A stretch of 64,000 nt of DNA from Catellatospora citrea. Lineage in GTDB: Bacteria; Actinomycetota; Actinomycetes; Mycobacteriales; Micromonosporaceae. Each line of letters starts with the position of its first letter. Position 1 is the first letter of the stretch. Positions 17,119 through 27,144 of this stretch are shown one piece after another. The notes under the pieces are model-generated. The model was given only the letters and a program-made list of their open reading frames with translations, did not search any database and had not been told where the DNA came from. The stretch spans positions 7,068,001 through 7,132,000 of the forward strand of contig NZ_RAPR01000001.1 of the NCBI RefSeq assembly GCF_003610235.1, read 5' to 3'. The position numbers were made by a program, and so were the translations under genes.

Positions 17119-18291
17119 TCAGCCCCGGTTCTCCGCCAGGCGGCGGATCGCTGAGGCGGACGCGCCGCGGGCCCAGTCCTCGAAGGTGTGCGGGCGGGTG
17201 ACGATCCGGCACCGGCCCGCCGCGCCGAAGGCGTGCTCGGCGAACGCGGCCCGCAGATGCTCCTCGAACAGGTCGAAGTCACTGACCGCCTCACCGCCGA
17301 TGATGACCAGTTCCGGGCCCGCGAGGTTGACCAGTGTCGCGATCGCGGTGCCGATCACGGTCGCGGCGTGCTCGAACGTCCGCACGGCTAGGGGATCGCC
17401 GCGGTGTGCCAGGTCGACGACCTCGCCGATCGACAGCTCCCGGCCGTGCCCGCGGGACACCTCGGCCACTATCGCCGGCGTGCCGGCGACGGCCTCGACG
17501 CAGCCACGCCGGCCGCACGGGCAGATCCGGTCGGGCGGGGTCAGCGGCAGGTGGCCGATCTCGCCCGCGACGCCGTACGCGCCCTCGACGACCTCGCCGT
17601 TGACGTGCAGGCCGCTGCCGATGCCGCGACCGATGGTGACGATCGCGAACGAGGCGGTGCCGACGCCCACCCCGAACCAGTGCTCGCCGATGGTCAGGGC
17701 CCGCACGTCGTTCTCGACGAGCACGTCACGGCTCAGGCGCTCGGTCAGGATGGCCGCGAGCGGCACCTCGCTCCAGCCCATGATCGCGGACTCGCGGACG
17801 ATGCCGCCGACGGTGTCGACGTCGCCGGAGACGGTGACCGCGACCGCGCACAGCCGTCCGGCGCGCTCGCCGAGCAGGTCGACGAGCCGGTGCACGGTGG
17901 CTTCGAGAGCGTCGACGACGGTGTCGAGTTTCGTGGAGTCGAGCGGGCGGCGGTCGCTGGCGAGGATGCGCGTGGTCAGGTCGGTGGCGACGCCGACGAT
18001 CTCGTCGGCGTTGACCTTTATGCCGAGGCAGACCAGCGCGTCCGGCACGACCATCAGCGGGTTCGCCGGTCGTCCCGGCTGTCCGTCGCGCTGGGATTCG
18101 AGCCGGTCGGACACGAGGCCGACGCCGATGAGCGGGGCCACCGCCTTGGTCACCGCGGCCTGGGACAGGCCCGCCAGGCGGGCGATGTCGATGCGGCTGA
18201 TCGGACCCCGGGTGAGGATGCACTTGAACACCTCGGCCGCTGCGGCGGAGGCTCCTTGCAGCAGCGAGACGGCGGCGCCTGGTTCGTACAT
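17119..18291 (-). CDS. ROK-family transcriptional repressor / sugar kinase-like protein
   Basis: 390 residues from the ATG at 18291 (GAGGGA upstream). The N-terminal winged helix is VFKCILTRGPISRIDIARLAGLSQAAVTKAVAPL at about 20-55. A ROK domain follows, with the zinc motif CPCGRRGCVEAVAG, the GEIGHLPL motif and a C-terminal GPELVIIGGEAVSD. Family members bind a sugar and release DNA. As the last gene after two permeases, a GH95 enzyme and a binding protein it most likely controls that set and possibly the divergent GH36 gene. Confidence 0.92.
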   Translation of the reverse strand: MYEPGAAVSLLQGASAAAAEVFKCILTRGPISRIDIARLAGLSQAAVTKAVAPLIGVGLVSDRLESQRDGQPGRPANPLMVVPDALVCLGIKVNADEIVGVATDLTTRILASDRRPLDSTKLDTVVDALEATVHRLVDLLGERAGRLCAVAVTVSGDVDTVGGIVRESAIMGWSEVPLAAILTERLSRDVLVENDVRALTIGEHWFGVGVGTASFAIVTIGRGIGSGLHVNGEVVEGAYGVAGEIGHLPLTPPDRICPCGRRGCVEAVAGTPAIVAEVSRGHGRELSIGEVVDLAHRGDPLAVRTFEHAATVIGTAIATLVNLAGPELVIIGGEAVSDFDLFEEHLRAAFAEHAFGAAGRCRIVTRPHTFEDWARGASASAIRRLAENRG

Positions 18292-18406
18292 GACGGGATC
18301 CCTCGTGGTTTCGATGCCGGTCGTGAGTGGCGCGTGGTCCGAGCAATACGGTAAGGGTGCGGGGGCAGGGCGGGCGCGAACGCCGTTCCCGCCCCCGCGC
18401 CGGGTG

Positions 18407-19744
18407 TCACTCGCCGAGGATCTCCTCGGTCTTCTTCGCCATCTCACCGAACACGTTCTTGTCGCGCTCACCGCTGAAGTACGCCTCGAACAGCGGCTTG
18501 ATCGTGTCGGCGAGCTCCTGGCCGTTGGCCGTCGGCGGGGCCGCCCACAGCTCGCCGTTGTTCAGCGCGTTGACGAAGCCCGACAGGTCGAGCCCCTGTG
18601 CCTTCTGCGCGTCGACGGCGGCCTGCAGCGACTTGGCGATCGAGGGCAGGAACGTCGCATCGACGCCGGCGGCCGACTGGCAGGCCTCCGAACCCATGTA
18701 GGTGACCCACTTCCACGTCGCGTCGAGGTTCTTGGTGCCGACGTAGATGTTGTTGGCGTTCGAGTTGCTGATCATCGAGCGGCCCTGGGGTCCCTTGACG
18801 GTCGGCGCGATGCCGACCTTGACGCCCGGGATCTTCGTGATCGAGGTCGCGTCCCAGGTGCCGCCCTGGATCATCGCGACAGTGCCCGAGCCGACCTGCT
18901 GCGCGCCCGAGACGGTCAGCTGCCCGTAGCCGGGCATCAGGCCGCGGTCGCCGAGCCCGCGCAGGTACTCGAGGGTCTTGGCGAACTCGGGGGTGTCGTA
19001 CTGGAACCGGGTCGGCCATGCGGGCTTGTCGCCCATGCGCCAGCCCAGGGTGGACACGAACGAGTTCCACGAGGTCTGGCCGTTGAAGTCACCGGAGGCG
19101 AGGCTGCCGATGCCGTAGGTGGCGACCTTGCTCTTGTCGAATCCGGGCTGGTCGCCGCGGACGCCGTTCTTGTCGATGGTGAGGTGCGCGACGATGTCGT
19201 CGAAGGTGCCGCCGTCGTCGGGGTTCCACGTCATGTTGCGGACCTGGTCGGCGGTCAGGCCCGCCTCGGTCACCTTGGCCTCGTTGAAGTAGATCGCGGC
19301 GCCGGCCCAGTCCAGCGGGATGCCGTACTGCTTGCCGTCGGTGTACTTCCACGAGTCGACGCCGATGTTGAAGACCTTCAGGTCGTAGCTGGTCTTCTTG
19401 ATCAGGTCGTCGAGCGGCATGATCTGCTTCTGGCCGGCGTACGCGCCGAGCAGCGGCACGCTGTTCTGAAACGCGTCGGGCGCCGCACCCGAGACGAAAC
19501 CGGCGGTGAGCTTGGTGAAGTAGTCGCCGACGCCGTACTGGGAGATCTTGACGGTGATGCCGGGGTTGTCCTTCTGGAAGCCGGGCAGGCACTTCTCGTA
19601 CGAGGCGGCCTGCCGCTCGTCCCAGGTCCACCAGTTGACCGTGCCGCTGCCGGCGGTGGTCTCGTCGGCGGTCGAGCAGGCGGTGAGCGCGGAGGCGGCG
19701 ATGACGACGAACGCTAACGCCGATGCGATTCGCTGCGGTTTCAC
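18407..19744 (-). CDS. Sugar ABC transporter substrate-binding lipoprotein
   Basis: 445 residues with a lipoprotein signal (ALAFVVIAASALTAC, lipid Cys near 23) followed by a family 1 extracellular solute-binding protein (VNWWTWDERQAASYEKCLPGFQKDNPGITVKI). Aromatic residues such as WNPDDGG and WKWVTYMG suit sugar stacking. It serves the two permeases upstream. Unusually, it comes after the glycosidase in gene order rather than first. The ligand may be a fucose- or galactose-containing oligosaccharide, judged from the enzymes beside it. Confidence 0.93.
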   Translation of the reverse strand: MKPQRIASALAFVVIAASALTACSTADETTAGSGTVNWWTWDERQAASYEKCLPGFQKDNPGITVKISQYGVGDYFTKLTAGFVSGAAPDAFQNSVPLLGAYAGQKQIMPLDDLIKKTSYDLKVFNIGVDSWKYTDGKQYGIPLDWAGAAIYFNEAKVTEAGLTADQVRNMTWNPDDGGTFDDIVAHLTIDKNGVRGDQPGFDKSKVATYGIGSLASGDFNGQTSWNSFVSTLGWRMGDKPAWPTRFQYDTPEFAKTLEYLRGLGDRGLMPGYGQLTVSGAQQVGSGTVAMIQGGTWDATSITKIPGVKVGIAPTVKGPQGRSMISNSNANNIYVGTKNLDATWKWVTYMGSEACQSAAGVDATFLPSIAKSLQAAVDAQKAQGLDLSGFVNALNNGELWAAPPTANGQELADTIKPLFEAYFSGERDKNVFGEMAKKTEEILGE

Positions 19745-19831
19745 GAGTTCCTCACTGTGGGTGGCGGGGCGCCGTCGCTGACGCCCGATCGGGTGTGCGT
19801 GATGTGTTGTGGTGGGTCGGTGGGCCGGCGC

Positions 19832-22222
19832 TCACGCGCTCGGCAGGGTGACCTCGCCGTGTGGCGGTAGGTCGAGTTCGCGCTCCTGGCCGCCGTGCTC
19901 GACGGTGATGCGGTGCGCGGTGCCGGTGAGGTCGCGGATGACGGCGCGGTCGAGCACGCCGCCGCGCCAGGTGAGGTCGACCTCGCGGCCGCCGCGGGCG
20001 CGCAGTCCGGTCACCTGGCCGTCGGGCCAGGCGGTGGGCAGGGCGGGCAGCAGGCGGATGCGGCCGCCGTGGCTCTGCACGAGCATCTCGGCGATCGCCG
20101 CGGTGAACCCGTAGCTGCCGTCGATCTGGAACGGCGGGTGGGTGCTGAACAGGTTCGGCAGCAACCCGCCCCACTCGGACCCGTCGACGGGGGCGAGCCT
20201 GCGATGGTCGCGGTCGAACGCGGTGAACGCTTCGAGCAGCAGGCCGCGGGCCTGCGCGGCGTCGCCGAGCCGGGCCCGCAGCGCGACCTTCCACGCCCAC
20301 GACCAGCCCATGGCCCCGGGTCCGCGACCGTCGAGGAAGCGGCGCGCGGCTTCGGCGAGGCCGGGGGCGCGGGCGGGGTCGATCAGGTCGAGCGGGTAGA
20401 GAGCGACCAGCGGGGACAGGTGCCGGTGGTGCGGGTCCACGTCGGCGACGTCGGTCGACCATTCGCGCAGCCGGCCGTCGGGGCCTGCTTCGAGCCGGGG
20501 GAGCCGGTCGAGGGCGGCGGCCAGTTCGGCGTCGAGCGGGTCGTCGGCCCCCAGCACCTCGATGGCCGTGCGGGAGCGCTCGAACAGGGCCCGGATGAGG
20601 GCGAGGTCCGTCGTGGTGGAGACGCCGATGGCCTCGGGTGCTCCGTCGCGGCCGACGTACAGGTTCTCGGGCGAGGTCGAGGGGATGGTCCGCAGCCCTC
20701 CGGTGGCCGGGTCGTCGACGAGCCAGTCGAGGCAGAACAGGGCCGCGCCGCGCATGAGCGGCCAGACGGTGTCAGCGAGCAGGTCGCGGTCGCCGCTGAA
20801 CTCGTAGCGGTCCCACAGGTTGTGGGTCAGCCAGACCCCGCCCATCATCCACATCGCCCAGCTCGGGCCGCCGTGTCCCATGCCGACCGGCAGGCTCCAG
20901 CCCCACAGGTCGCTGTTGTGGTGGGCGACCCAGCCGCGCGCGCCGTAGAGGCGGGTGGCGACGTCGGAGCCGGTGCGGGCCATCCGCCGCACGAGCGCGG
21001 TCAGCGGTTCGATCGCGTGGTCGAGCCCGACCACCGGGGCGGGCCAGTAGTTCATCTGCGTGTTGATGTTGATGGTGTAGTTGGACGACCACGGCGGCCG
21101 CAGCTGTTCGTTCCAGACGCCCTGCAGGTTCGCGGCCGGCCCGCCGGTGCGCGACGAGGCGGCGAGCAGGTAGCGGCCGTACTCGGCGAGCACGGTGACG
21201 CGCAGGGGCTCGTCGTCGCCGTGCAGGACGTCGGTGTCGACGTCCCAGGTGCCGCCGCGCCGGCCGCCGATCGCGAAGCGCGCCCCCGAGGCATGGTCCC
21301 GCACGTCGGCGAGGTGCTCGGTGAACAGCTCGGACGCGGTGCGCCGCAGGGCGGCGGCCGCGGTCGAGCGGGCGTGCTCCCGGATCTCCTCGCGGGAGGA
21401 GGTCCGCCAGCTGGCGCCGTCAGGGTCAGCCCACCACAGTGCAGCCCTGCTCGACGTCGACAGTGCGATCAGCAGCCGGCTCGCCCCGCGGACCCGCAGG
21501 GTGTCACCGTCGGAACCGTGGGTTCCGTCGCTTTCGACCGCGAGCGCCGCGGTCGCGAAGTGGTCGAAGCCGTCGCCGTCGAGGTAGCGGTGCGGTGGTT
21601 CGACCGAGGGTTCGTGCGCGGGCGCGCCGTCGACGGGCGCGAGCACGTCGAGAGTCAGGCGGGTCGGGGTGGTGTCGCGTCCCGCCTCGCGCAGCGGGCT
21701 CGACAGGCGCAGGTCGACGTCGAGCACGGGGGAGTCGGCCGTGTATGCGACGACCAGGCAGCCGGCGGGTGCGCTGACGTAGGTGCGGCGCGTGACGGCG
21801 ACCCCGTCGACGTGCAGGTCTTCGGTCAGGTGCGCCTGGTCCAGGTCGAGCACGCGGGCGGCCCGATCGGGTGCGACGACCGCTCCGCGGGTGTCCAGCG
21901 CCAGGTCGACGAACGGCAGGAACTCCTGGGAGTACGGGCCCTGGAAGCTCATCAGCAGCGCCTCGGCCCGGCGCAGGTCCTCGGCGTCGATGGCGGCCCG
22001 GACCTCGGCGAGGCGGGCCGGGCCGGCCCCGCGCGCGATGAGGTCGTCGAGCGCGTCGGCGGGTCCGTCGGGGTGCCCGGACCAGATGGTCGCGTCGTTG
22101 ACCTGGATGCGGGCCACGGCGCCACCGAAGGCCATCGCGCCGATGCGGCCGTTGCCCAGCGGGGTGGCCTCGACCCACTCCTGCGCGGGTCGTGCCCAGG
22201 CCAGGCGCAGCGTCGGGGTCAT
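19832..22222 (-). CDS. GH95 alpha-L-fucosidase (or alpha-L-galactosidase)
   Basis: 796 residues, intracellular (no signal peptide). The start ATG overlaps the permease stop (ATGA). N-terminal beta domain: [18 protein letters not shown]. (Alpha/alpha)6 barrel motifs typical of GH95 are [28 protein letters not shown] (the Asn pair that activates water), TSPEN (probable acid Glu) and [14 protein letters not shown]. The family inverts alpha-1,2-fucosyl or L-galactosyl bonds, as in xyloglucan or mucin-type glycans. Its place inside an ABC importer operon suggests that imported oligosaccharides are trimmed inside the cell. Confidence 0.93.
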   Translation of the reverse strand: MTPTLRLAWARPAQEWVEATPLGNGRIGAMAFGGAVARIQVNDATIWSGHPDGPADALDDLIARGAGPARLAEVRAAIDAEDLRRAEALLMSFQGPYSQEFLPFVDLALDTRGAVVAPDRAARVLDLDQAHLTEDLHVDGVAVTRRTYVSAPAGCLVVAYTADSPVLDVDLRLSSPLREAGRDTTPTRLTLDVLAPVDGAPAHEPSVEPPHRYLDGDGFDHFATAALAVESDGTHGSDGDTLRVRGASRLLIALSTSSRAALWWADPDGASWRTSSREEIREHARSTAAAALRRTASELFTEHLADVRDHASGARFAIGGRRGGTWDVDTDVLHGDDEPLRVTVLAEYGRYLLAASSRTGGPAANLQGVWNEQLRPPWSSNYTININTQMNYWPAPVVGLDHAIEPLTALVRRMARTGSDVATRLYGARGWVAHHNSDLWGWSLPVGMGHGGPSWAMWMMGGVWLTHNLWDRYEFSGDRDLLADTVWPLMRGAALFCLDWLVDDPATGGLRTIPSTSPENLYVGRDGAPEAIGVSTTTDLALIRALFERSRTAIEVLGADDPLDAELAAALDRLPRLEAGPDGRLREWSTDVADVDPHHRHLSPLVALYPLDLIDPARAPGLAEAARRFLDGRGPGAMGWSWAWKVALRARLGDAAQARGLLLEAFTAFDRDHRRLAPVDGSEWGGLLPNLFSTHPPFQIDGSYGFTAAIAEMLVQSHGGRIRLLPALPTAWPDGQVTGLRARGGREVDLTWRGGVLDRAVIRDLTGTAHRITVEHGGQERELDLPPHGEVTLPSA

Positions 22223-23121
22223 CACTTCACCCCGGAGAAGCCGATGGAGTTGACGATGCGCTTGCCGAACACCATGAACAGCGCCAGCATCGGCAGGGCC
22301 GCGACCAGCGTCGCCGCCATCAGGCCGGCCCAGTCGGGCTGCGCCTGCGGCGAAGACTGCTTGAACACCGCCAGCGCGAGGGTCAGCGGCTGCACGGACT
22401 CGTCGCTGGTGACCAGCAGCGGCCAGAAGTAGTCGTTCCACATGCCGATGAAGCCGAGGATCGACAGCGTGATGACAGGCCCGCTGGTCATCGGCAGGGT
22501 GATGCCGAACAGCACGCGCAGCCGCCCGGCGCCGTCGAGCAGCGCCGCCTCCTCGATCTCGGTGGACAGGCCGAGCATGAACTGCCGCAGGAAGAAGATG
22601 TTGAAGGCGGAGAACAGCGACCCGGGCAGGATCATCCCGGCGAAGGTGTTGAGCAGGCCGAGTTCCTTCACCAGCACGAAGTTCGGCAGCAGGGTGAGGA
22701 TGCCGGGCACCATGAGCGCGGTCAGGAACATGCTGAACACCAGGTCGCGGCCGCGCCAGTGCAGGCGGGCGAAGGCGTACGCGGCGAGGGTGGAGAAGAA
22801 CACGATCAGCGCCGTGGACAGCGTCGCGTAGATGACGGAGTTGACCAGGAAGTGTCCGAGCTCGACGGACGCGCCCGAGCCGCCCTCGGCGATGGACTCC
22901 TCGGTCGTGGCGAGCCCGAGCACGCGCCGGAACGGTCCCCAGGTGAAGCCCGCGGGCAGCAGCGAGGCGGGCTCGGCCATGAGCGCGTAGTTGTCCGACA
23001 GCGCGGTGCGCAGGATCCAGTAGAACGGGAAGATCGTCACGAACAGCACGCCGAGCAGGTACGTCCAGGCGGCGGCCTTGCCGACGGTCCAGCCGCGGCG
23101 GCGGGTCGCGGTGGCGGTCAT
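22222..23121 (-). CDS. Carbohydrate ABC transporter permease (MalG type)
   Basis: 299 residues with six predicted membrane helices and the EAA loop [24 protein letters not shown] near 185-208. It ends in the C-terminal [14 protein letters not shown] typical of sugar permeases. ATGA overlaps join it to the other permease upstream and to the GH95 gene downstream, so all three should be translated together. No ATPase gene is present; a shared MsiK-type ATPase elsewhere is the usual partner. Confidence 0.95.
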   Translation of the reverse strand: MTATATRRRGWTVGKAAAWTYLLGVLFVTIFPFYWILRTALSDNYALMAEPASLLPAGFTWGPFRRVLGLATTEESIAEGGSGASVELGHFLVNSVIYATLSTALIVFFSTLAAYAFARLHWRGRDLVFSMFLTALMVPGILTLLPNFVLVKELGLLNTFAGMILPGSLFSAFNIFFLRQFMLGLSTEIEEAALLDGAGRLRVLFGITLPMTSGPVITLSILGFIGMWNDYFWPLLVTSDESVQPLTLALAVFKQSSPQAQPDWAGLMAATLVAALPMLALFMVFGKRIVNSIGFSGVK

Positions 23122-24089
23122 GCGCTGACCTCCGATTCGTTGGCGCGCAGCAGGCGCATCTGCAGGAACGTGATGACGAGCAGGATCGCGAACAGCGCGA
23201 ACGACATCGCCGAGGCGTAGCCGAAGTCGAACTGCCCGAACGCCTTGCTGTAGATCAGCATCTGCAGCACGTTGGAGGCGTTGGCCGGCCCGCCCTTGGT
23301 GGTGACCTGGACGATGTCGAACACCTGGAACGCGCCGATGACGTTGAGGACCAGCACCAGGGCCAGGATCGGGCGCAGCAGGGGGAGCGTGAGCCTGCGG
23401 AACATCTGCAGTTCGCTCGCGCCGTCGATGCGCCCGGCCTCGTAGACGGTGGGCGGGATGGTCTGCAGGCCGGCGAAGATGATGATCGACGTGTAGCCCA
23501 TCTGCTTCCACACGTTGATCAGCGCGATCGACGGGATCGCCCATTCGCGGGAGGTCAGGAAGCGTACGCCGTCGCCGCCGAGCGCCTCGATGGCGATGTT
23601 GACGATGCCGAGCTGGGCGTCGAGCATCCACGCCCAGACGGTCGCGGCGACGACCGCGGAGATGAGGAACGGCAGGATGATCAGGCCGCGGATGACGGTC
23701 GAGGACGTGAGCCGGTGCAGCACCGCCGCGGTCACGATCGACACGGCCAGGCTCATGGTCACCGAGAGCGCGACGAAGTAGACGGTGACGCCGAGCGCGG
23801 ACCAGAAGACGTCGTCGGCGGCGAGCTTCGCGTAGTTGTCGAAGCCGACCCAGGTCGGCGGGGTGAGCACCGCGAAGTCGGTGAAGCTCAGGTAGAGCCC
23901 GCGCAGCGTCGGGTAGACCGCGAAGACGGCGAACCCGATCAGCGAGGGCGCGATGAGCACCCAGGCCAGGCGGGCGTCGCCGCGGTGGGCGGGGGAGTTC
24001 GCGTTGACCGCGCCGCGGCCCCTGCCGCGCCGCCGCGTCGCCGGCTGTGGTGGCCGCGTTTCGCGGGCCGGTGTTTCCAAGAGCGCCAT
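23118..24089 (-). CDS. Carbohydrate ABC transporter permease (MalF type)
   Basis: 323 residues from the ATG at 24089, which has GCAGGA upstream; a GTG 14 codons earlier is less likely. Six membrane helices (first at [20 protein letters not shown]) and the EAA loop [24 protein letters not shown]. It is the first gene of the GH95 locus and follows a clear promoter. It forms the importer with the next permease and the lipoprotein at 18407-19744. Confidence 0.95.
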   Translation of the reverse strand: MALLETPARETRPPQPATRRRGRGRGAVNANSPAHRGDARLAWVLIAPSLIGFAVFAVYPTLRGLYLSFTDFAVLTPPTWVGFDNYAKLAADDVFWSALGVTVYFVALSVTMSLAVSIVTAAVLHRLTSSTVIRGLIILPFLISAVVAATVWAWMLDAQLGIVNIAIEALGGDGVRFLTSREWAIPSIALINVWKQMGYTSIIIFAGLQTIPPTVYEAGRIDGASELQMFRRLTLPLLRPILALVLVLNVIGAFQVFDIVQVTTKGGPANASNVLQMLIYSKAFGQFDFGYASAMSFALFAILLVITFLQMRLLRANESEVSA

Positions 24090-24170
24090 TGGTCCTGCTC
24101 CCGCATGTTCGATCTGTCGCGCCGTTGCCACGGCGGGGGTTTTCGATCTGCTCCTGCGCTTGCCGCGACA

Positions 24171-24199
24171 GACTAAACATGATTAATTTACGTCGTCAA
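24171..24199 (-). promoter_or_regulatory. Promoter of the GH95/ABC operon with AT-rich probable operator
   Basis: On the minus strand TTGACG (24194-24199), a 17-base spacer and TTAGTC (24171-24176). The spacer and -35 are unusually AT-rich for this genome and contain a TTAATTTACG...GTCAAGTAA type imperfect inverted repeat. This is a likely ROK repressor site shared with the divergent GH36 gene. Confidence 0.6.
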
Positions 24200-24235
24200 G
24201 TAACCTTGTCGTAACGTCCACGGAGGCTCTGAACC

Positions 24236-26443
24236 ATGCATTCCGGCGCCGAAGCCGTACTCGCCCTGCGTGCCGGAGGCGCGGCCTTCATCGTCGAGGT
24301 GCGCCACCCCACCCCCCGTGTCCTGCACTGGGGCGCGGACCTCGGCGATCCCGCCGACGGCCGCGGCGACGACCTCCGGCTCACCGCCGAGCCCGCCGTC
24401 CTCAACAACTCACCCGACCGACCCCGGGTCCTGTCCGTCTGGCCCAACGCCTACGACGGCTGGTCGGGCACCACCGCACAGGCCGGCAACGCGCTCGGAC
24501 AGGCCACCACCCCACGCCCCGTGCTCGACTCGCACCACCTCGACGTGCCCGCCGACGGGATCGGCGGCCGGCTCACCTTCCGGTTCCTCGACCAGGTCAC
24601 CGCCCTACGCTCGACGATCACCTACGAGCTGGACCGGTTCGGCGTGCTCGCCGTGTCGATGAGCGTGCAACGCGACGCCGCCCTCAACGCGGCGACCGGC
24701 GCGACGCCGTACACCCTCGACGGCCTGCTCGCCCTGCTGCCCGTGCCCGAACGCGCCACCGACCTGCTCGACTTCACCGGCAAGTGGTGCCGCGAACGCG
24801 CCGCCCAGCGCACCCGGTTCGGCTTCGGCACCCACCTGCGCGCCACTCACCGCGGCAAGCCCGGACACGACTCGCCCTACCTGCTCGTCGCCGGCACCGA
24901 AGCGTTCGGCTTCGGCCACGGCGAGGTCTGGGCCATGCACCTGGCCTGGAGCGGCGAGCAGCGCTACCTCGCCGAACGCCTGCCCGAAGCCGCCGGCGCG
25001 TTCGCCGCCGTCATCGGCGCCGGCGAAGCCCTGCACTCCGGCGAGGTCATCCTCACCGACGGCGACCGCTACGACGCCCCCACCGTGCTGTTCACCTGGT
25101 CCGACGCCGGCACCGACGGCGTCGCCGACCGGCTGCACCGCCGCCTGCGCGACCGCCCCCACCACCCCGCGACACCGCGCCCGCTCGTGCTCAACACCTG
25201 GGAAGCCGTCTACTTCGACCACGACCTCGACCGGCTCACCCGCCTGGCCGAACGCGCCGCCGAGGTCGGCGTCGAACGCATCGTGCTCGACGACGGCTGG
25301 TTCCACCGCCGCCGCGACGACACCTCAGGCCTCGGCGACTGGCACGTCGACCGCGACGTCTGGCCCGACGGCCTCGACCCGTTCGTCAAGGTCGTACGCG
25401 CCCACGGCATGCAGTTCGGGCTCTGGTTCGAACCCGAGATGGTCAACCTCGACTCGCAACTCGCCCGGCGCCACCCGGACTGGATCCTCGGCCCGCGCGC
25501 CGGCCTCGGCCCCAGCGCCCGCCAGCAGTACGTGCTCGACATCGCCCGCCCCGAGGCATACGCCTACCTGCTGGCACAGATCGACGCCCTGGTCCGCGAA
25601 TACTCCATCGACTACCTCAAGTGGGACCACAACCGCGACCTGCTCGAAGCCGTCAGCAGGCAGCCCGACGGCGACCGGCCCGGCGTACGCCGACAGACCC
25701 TCGCGCTCTACCGGCTGCTCGACGAGCTACGCGCCCGCCACCCCGACCTGGAGATCGAGACCTGCTCCGGCGGCGGGGGCCGCATCGACCTCGGCATCCT
25801 CGACCGCACCGACCGGGTATGGGCCTCCGACTGCAACGACCCCGTCGAACGCGTCCAGATCGAACGGTGGACCCGCGCCCTCGTACCCCCCGAACTCATC
25901 GGCTCACACCTCGGCGCGGCCCGCGCCCACACCACCTCCCGCACCACCGACCTGTCCTTCCGGCTCATCGCCTCGCTCACCGCCCACGCCGGCATCGAAC
26001 AGGACCTCACCGCCGCCACCGCCGGCGAACTCGCCGCGATCACCGCCTGGTCACGGCTCTACCGCGAACTCCGGCCGCTGCTGCACACCGGCCGGATCGT
26101 CAACGCCGACCTCGCCGACGACGCGACCGCCCTGCACGGCACCGTCGCCCACGACGGCTCCCGCGCCCTGTTCACCTGGGTCCGGTTCCACACCTCGCCG
26201 GCCGGCCAGTCCGGCCGGGTCCGCTTCCCCGGACTCGACCCCACCGCCCGCTACCGCGTCGCCGTCCGCGAAGAACTCGGCGCGGCCAGCCGCCACCAGG
26301 GCCGCGACCCCGAATGGATCACCCGCGCCACGCGCGGCCCGATCGAACTGTCCGGCGCCGTGCTCGCCACCGCGGGCGTGCCGATGCCGACCCTCAACCC
26401 CCAGCAGGCCATGCTCTTCGACCTAGAAAGGATCACCCGATGA
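24236..26443 (+). CDS. GH36 alpha-galactosidase
   Basis: 735 residues, no signal peptide. The N-terminal beta domain is followed by a TIM barrel with LDDGWFHRRRDDTSGLGDW and GLWFEPEMVN, the nucleophile Asp464 in YLKWDHNRDL and the acid/base Asp532 in ASDCNDPVER. A C-terminal beta domain ends the protein. The spacing of the two Asp residues is the family norm. It should release alpha-1,6-galactose from raffinose- or galactomannan-type oligosaccharides, or from xyloglucan-like ones together with the divergent GH95. Its stop overlaps the start of the SGNH gene (ATGA). Confidence 0.95.
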   Translation: MHSGAEAVLALRAGGAAFIVEVRHPTPRVLHWGADLGDPADGRGDDLRLTAEPAVLNNSPDRPRVLSVWPNAYDGWSGTTAQAGNALGQATTPRPVLDSHHLDVPADGIGGRLTFRFLDQVTALRSTITYELDRFGVLAVSMSVQRDAALNAATGATPYTLDGLLALLPVPERATDLLDFTGKWCRERAAQRTRFGFGTHLRATHRGKPGHDSPYLLVAGTEAFGFGHGEVWAMHLAWSGEQRYLAERLPEAAGAFAAVIGAGEALHSGEVILTDGDRYDAPTVLFTWSDAGTDGVADRLHRRLRDRPHHPATPRPLVLNTWEAVYFDHDLDRLTRLAERAAEVGVERIVLDDGWFHRRRDDTSGLGDWHVDRDVWPDGLDPFVKVVRAHGMQFGLWFEPEMVNLDSQLARRHPDWILGPRAGLGPSARQQYVLDIARPEAYAYLLAQIDALVREYSIDYLKWDHNRDLLEAVSRQPDGDRPGVRRQTLALYRLLDELRARHPDLEIETCSGGGGRIDLGILDRTDRVWASDCNDPVERVQIERWTRALVPPELIGSHLGAARAHTTSRTTDLSFRLIASLTAHAGIEQDLTAATAGELAAITAWSRLYRELRPLLHTGRIVNADLADDATALHGTVAHDGSRALFTWVRFHTSPAGQSGRVRFPGLDPTARYRVAVREELGAASRHQGRDPEWITRATRGPIELSGAVLATAGVPMPTLNPQQAMLFDLERITR

Positions 26444-27048
26444 CCATGCCGACCGTCCTGTTCGCCGGCGACAGCATCACCGACTGCGAACGGCGCGACG
26501 ACCCCGCCGGACTCGGCGACGGCTACGTCCTGCGGATCACCCGCGCCCTGGCCGGCCAGGCACGCTGGATCAACCGCGGGATCAGCGGCAACAGCACCCG
26601 CGACCTGCGCGACCGGTGGACCGCCGACGTGCTCGCCGAGCGGCCCTCGCTGGTCAGCGTGCTCGTCGGCATCAACGACACCTGGCGGCGCTACGACAGT
26701 GGCACCGTGACCACCCCCGCCGACTTCGAGGCGAACTACCGGGCGCTGCTCGACCCGCTGGCCGCCGACGGCGTCGCACTCGTGCTCATCGAGCCGTTCC
26801 TGCTACCCGTGCGAGCCGAGCAGATCGAATGGCGCGAAGACCTCGAACCGAAGATCGACATCGTACGGGACCTCGCGCGCGAGTACCGCGCGGTGCTCGT
26901 GCCGGCCGACTCCGAGCTCAACGCCGCGGGCGACGCGGTCGGCCTCGCGCCCGACGGCATCCACCCGAGTCCCCACGGCACCGACCTGCTCGCCAAGCTG
27001 TGGCTCGACCACGCGGTACCGCTGCTGGCGGCGCTGCCGCCGCGCTGA
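26440..27048 (+). CDS. SGNH/GDSL-type esterase
   Basis: 202 residues, probably cytoplasmic. The family blocks are complete: block I VLFAGDSITDCER (nucleophile Ser), block II GISGNST (Gly/Asn oxyanion), block III VGINDTW and block V DGIHPSPHG (Asp and His). It is coupled to the alpha-galactosidase by ATGA, so it probably removes acetyl groups from the same imported oligosaccharides. A second ATG two codons on is an alternative start. Confidence 0.92.
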   Translation: MTMPTVLFAGDSITDCERRDDPAGLGDGYVLRITRALAGQARWINRGISGNSTRDLRDRWTADVLAERPSLVSVLVGINDTWRRYDSGTVTTPADFEANYRALLDPLAADGVALVLIEPFLLPVRAEQIEWREDLEPKIDIVRDLAREYRAVLVPADSELNAAGDAVGLAPDGIHPSPHGTDLLAKLWLDHAVPLLAALPPR

Positions 27049-27093
27049 GCCGCCCCTGACCGGTCCGCTCCCGCCAGGGTGCCGGACCACAGG

Positions 27094-27135
27094 CGTCCGC
27101 GTTCCGGGAGGGTGCACCCTCCCGGAACGCGGACG
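27094..27135. terminator. Bidirectional terminator: 42-base perfect palindrome
   Basis: Arms 27094-27114 and 27115-27135 are exact reverse complements (21 bases each, centre GTGCAC). It lies between convergent genes and has no spacer loop, which is unusual. Confidence 0.8.
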
Positions 27136-27144
27136 TCGCCGTCC

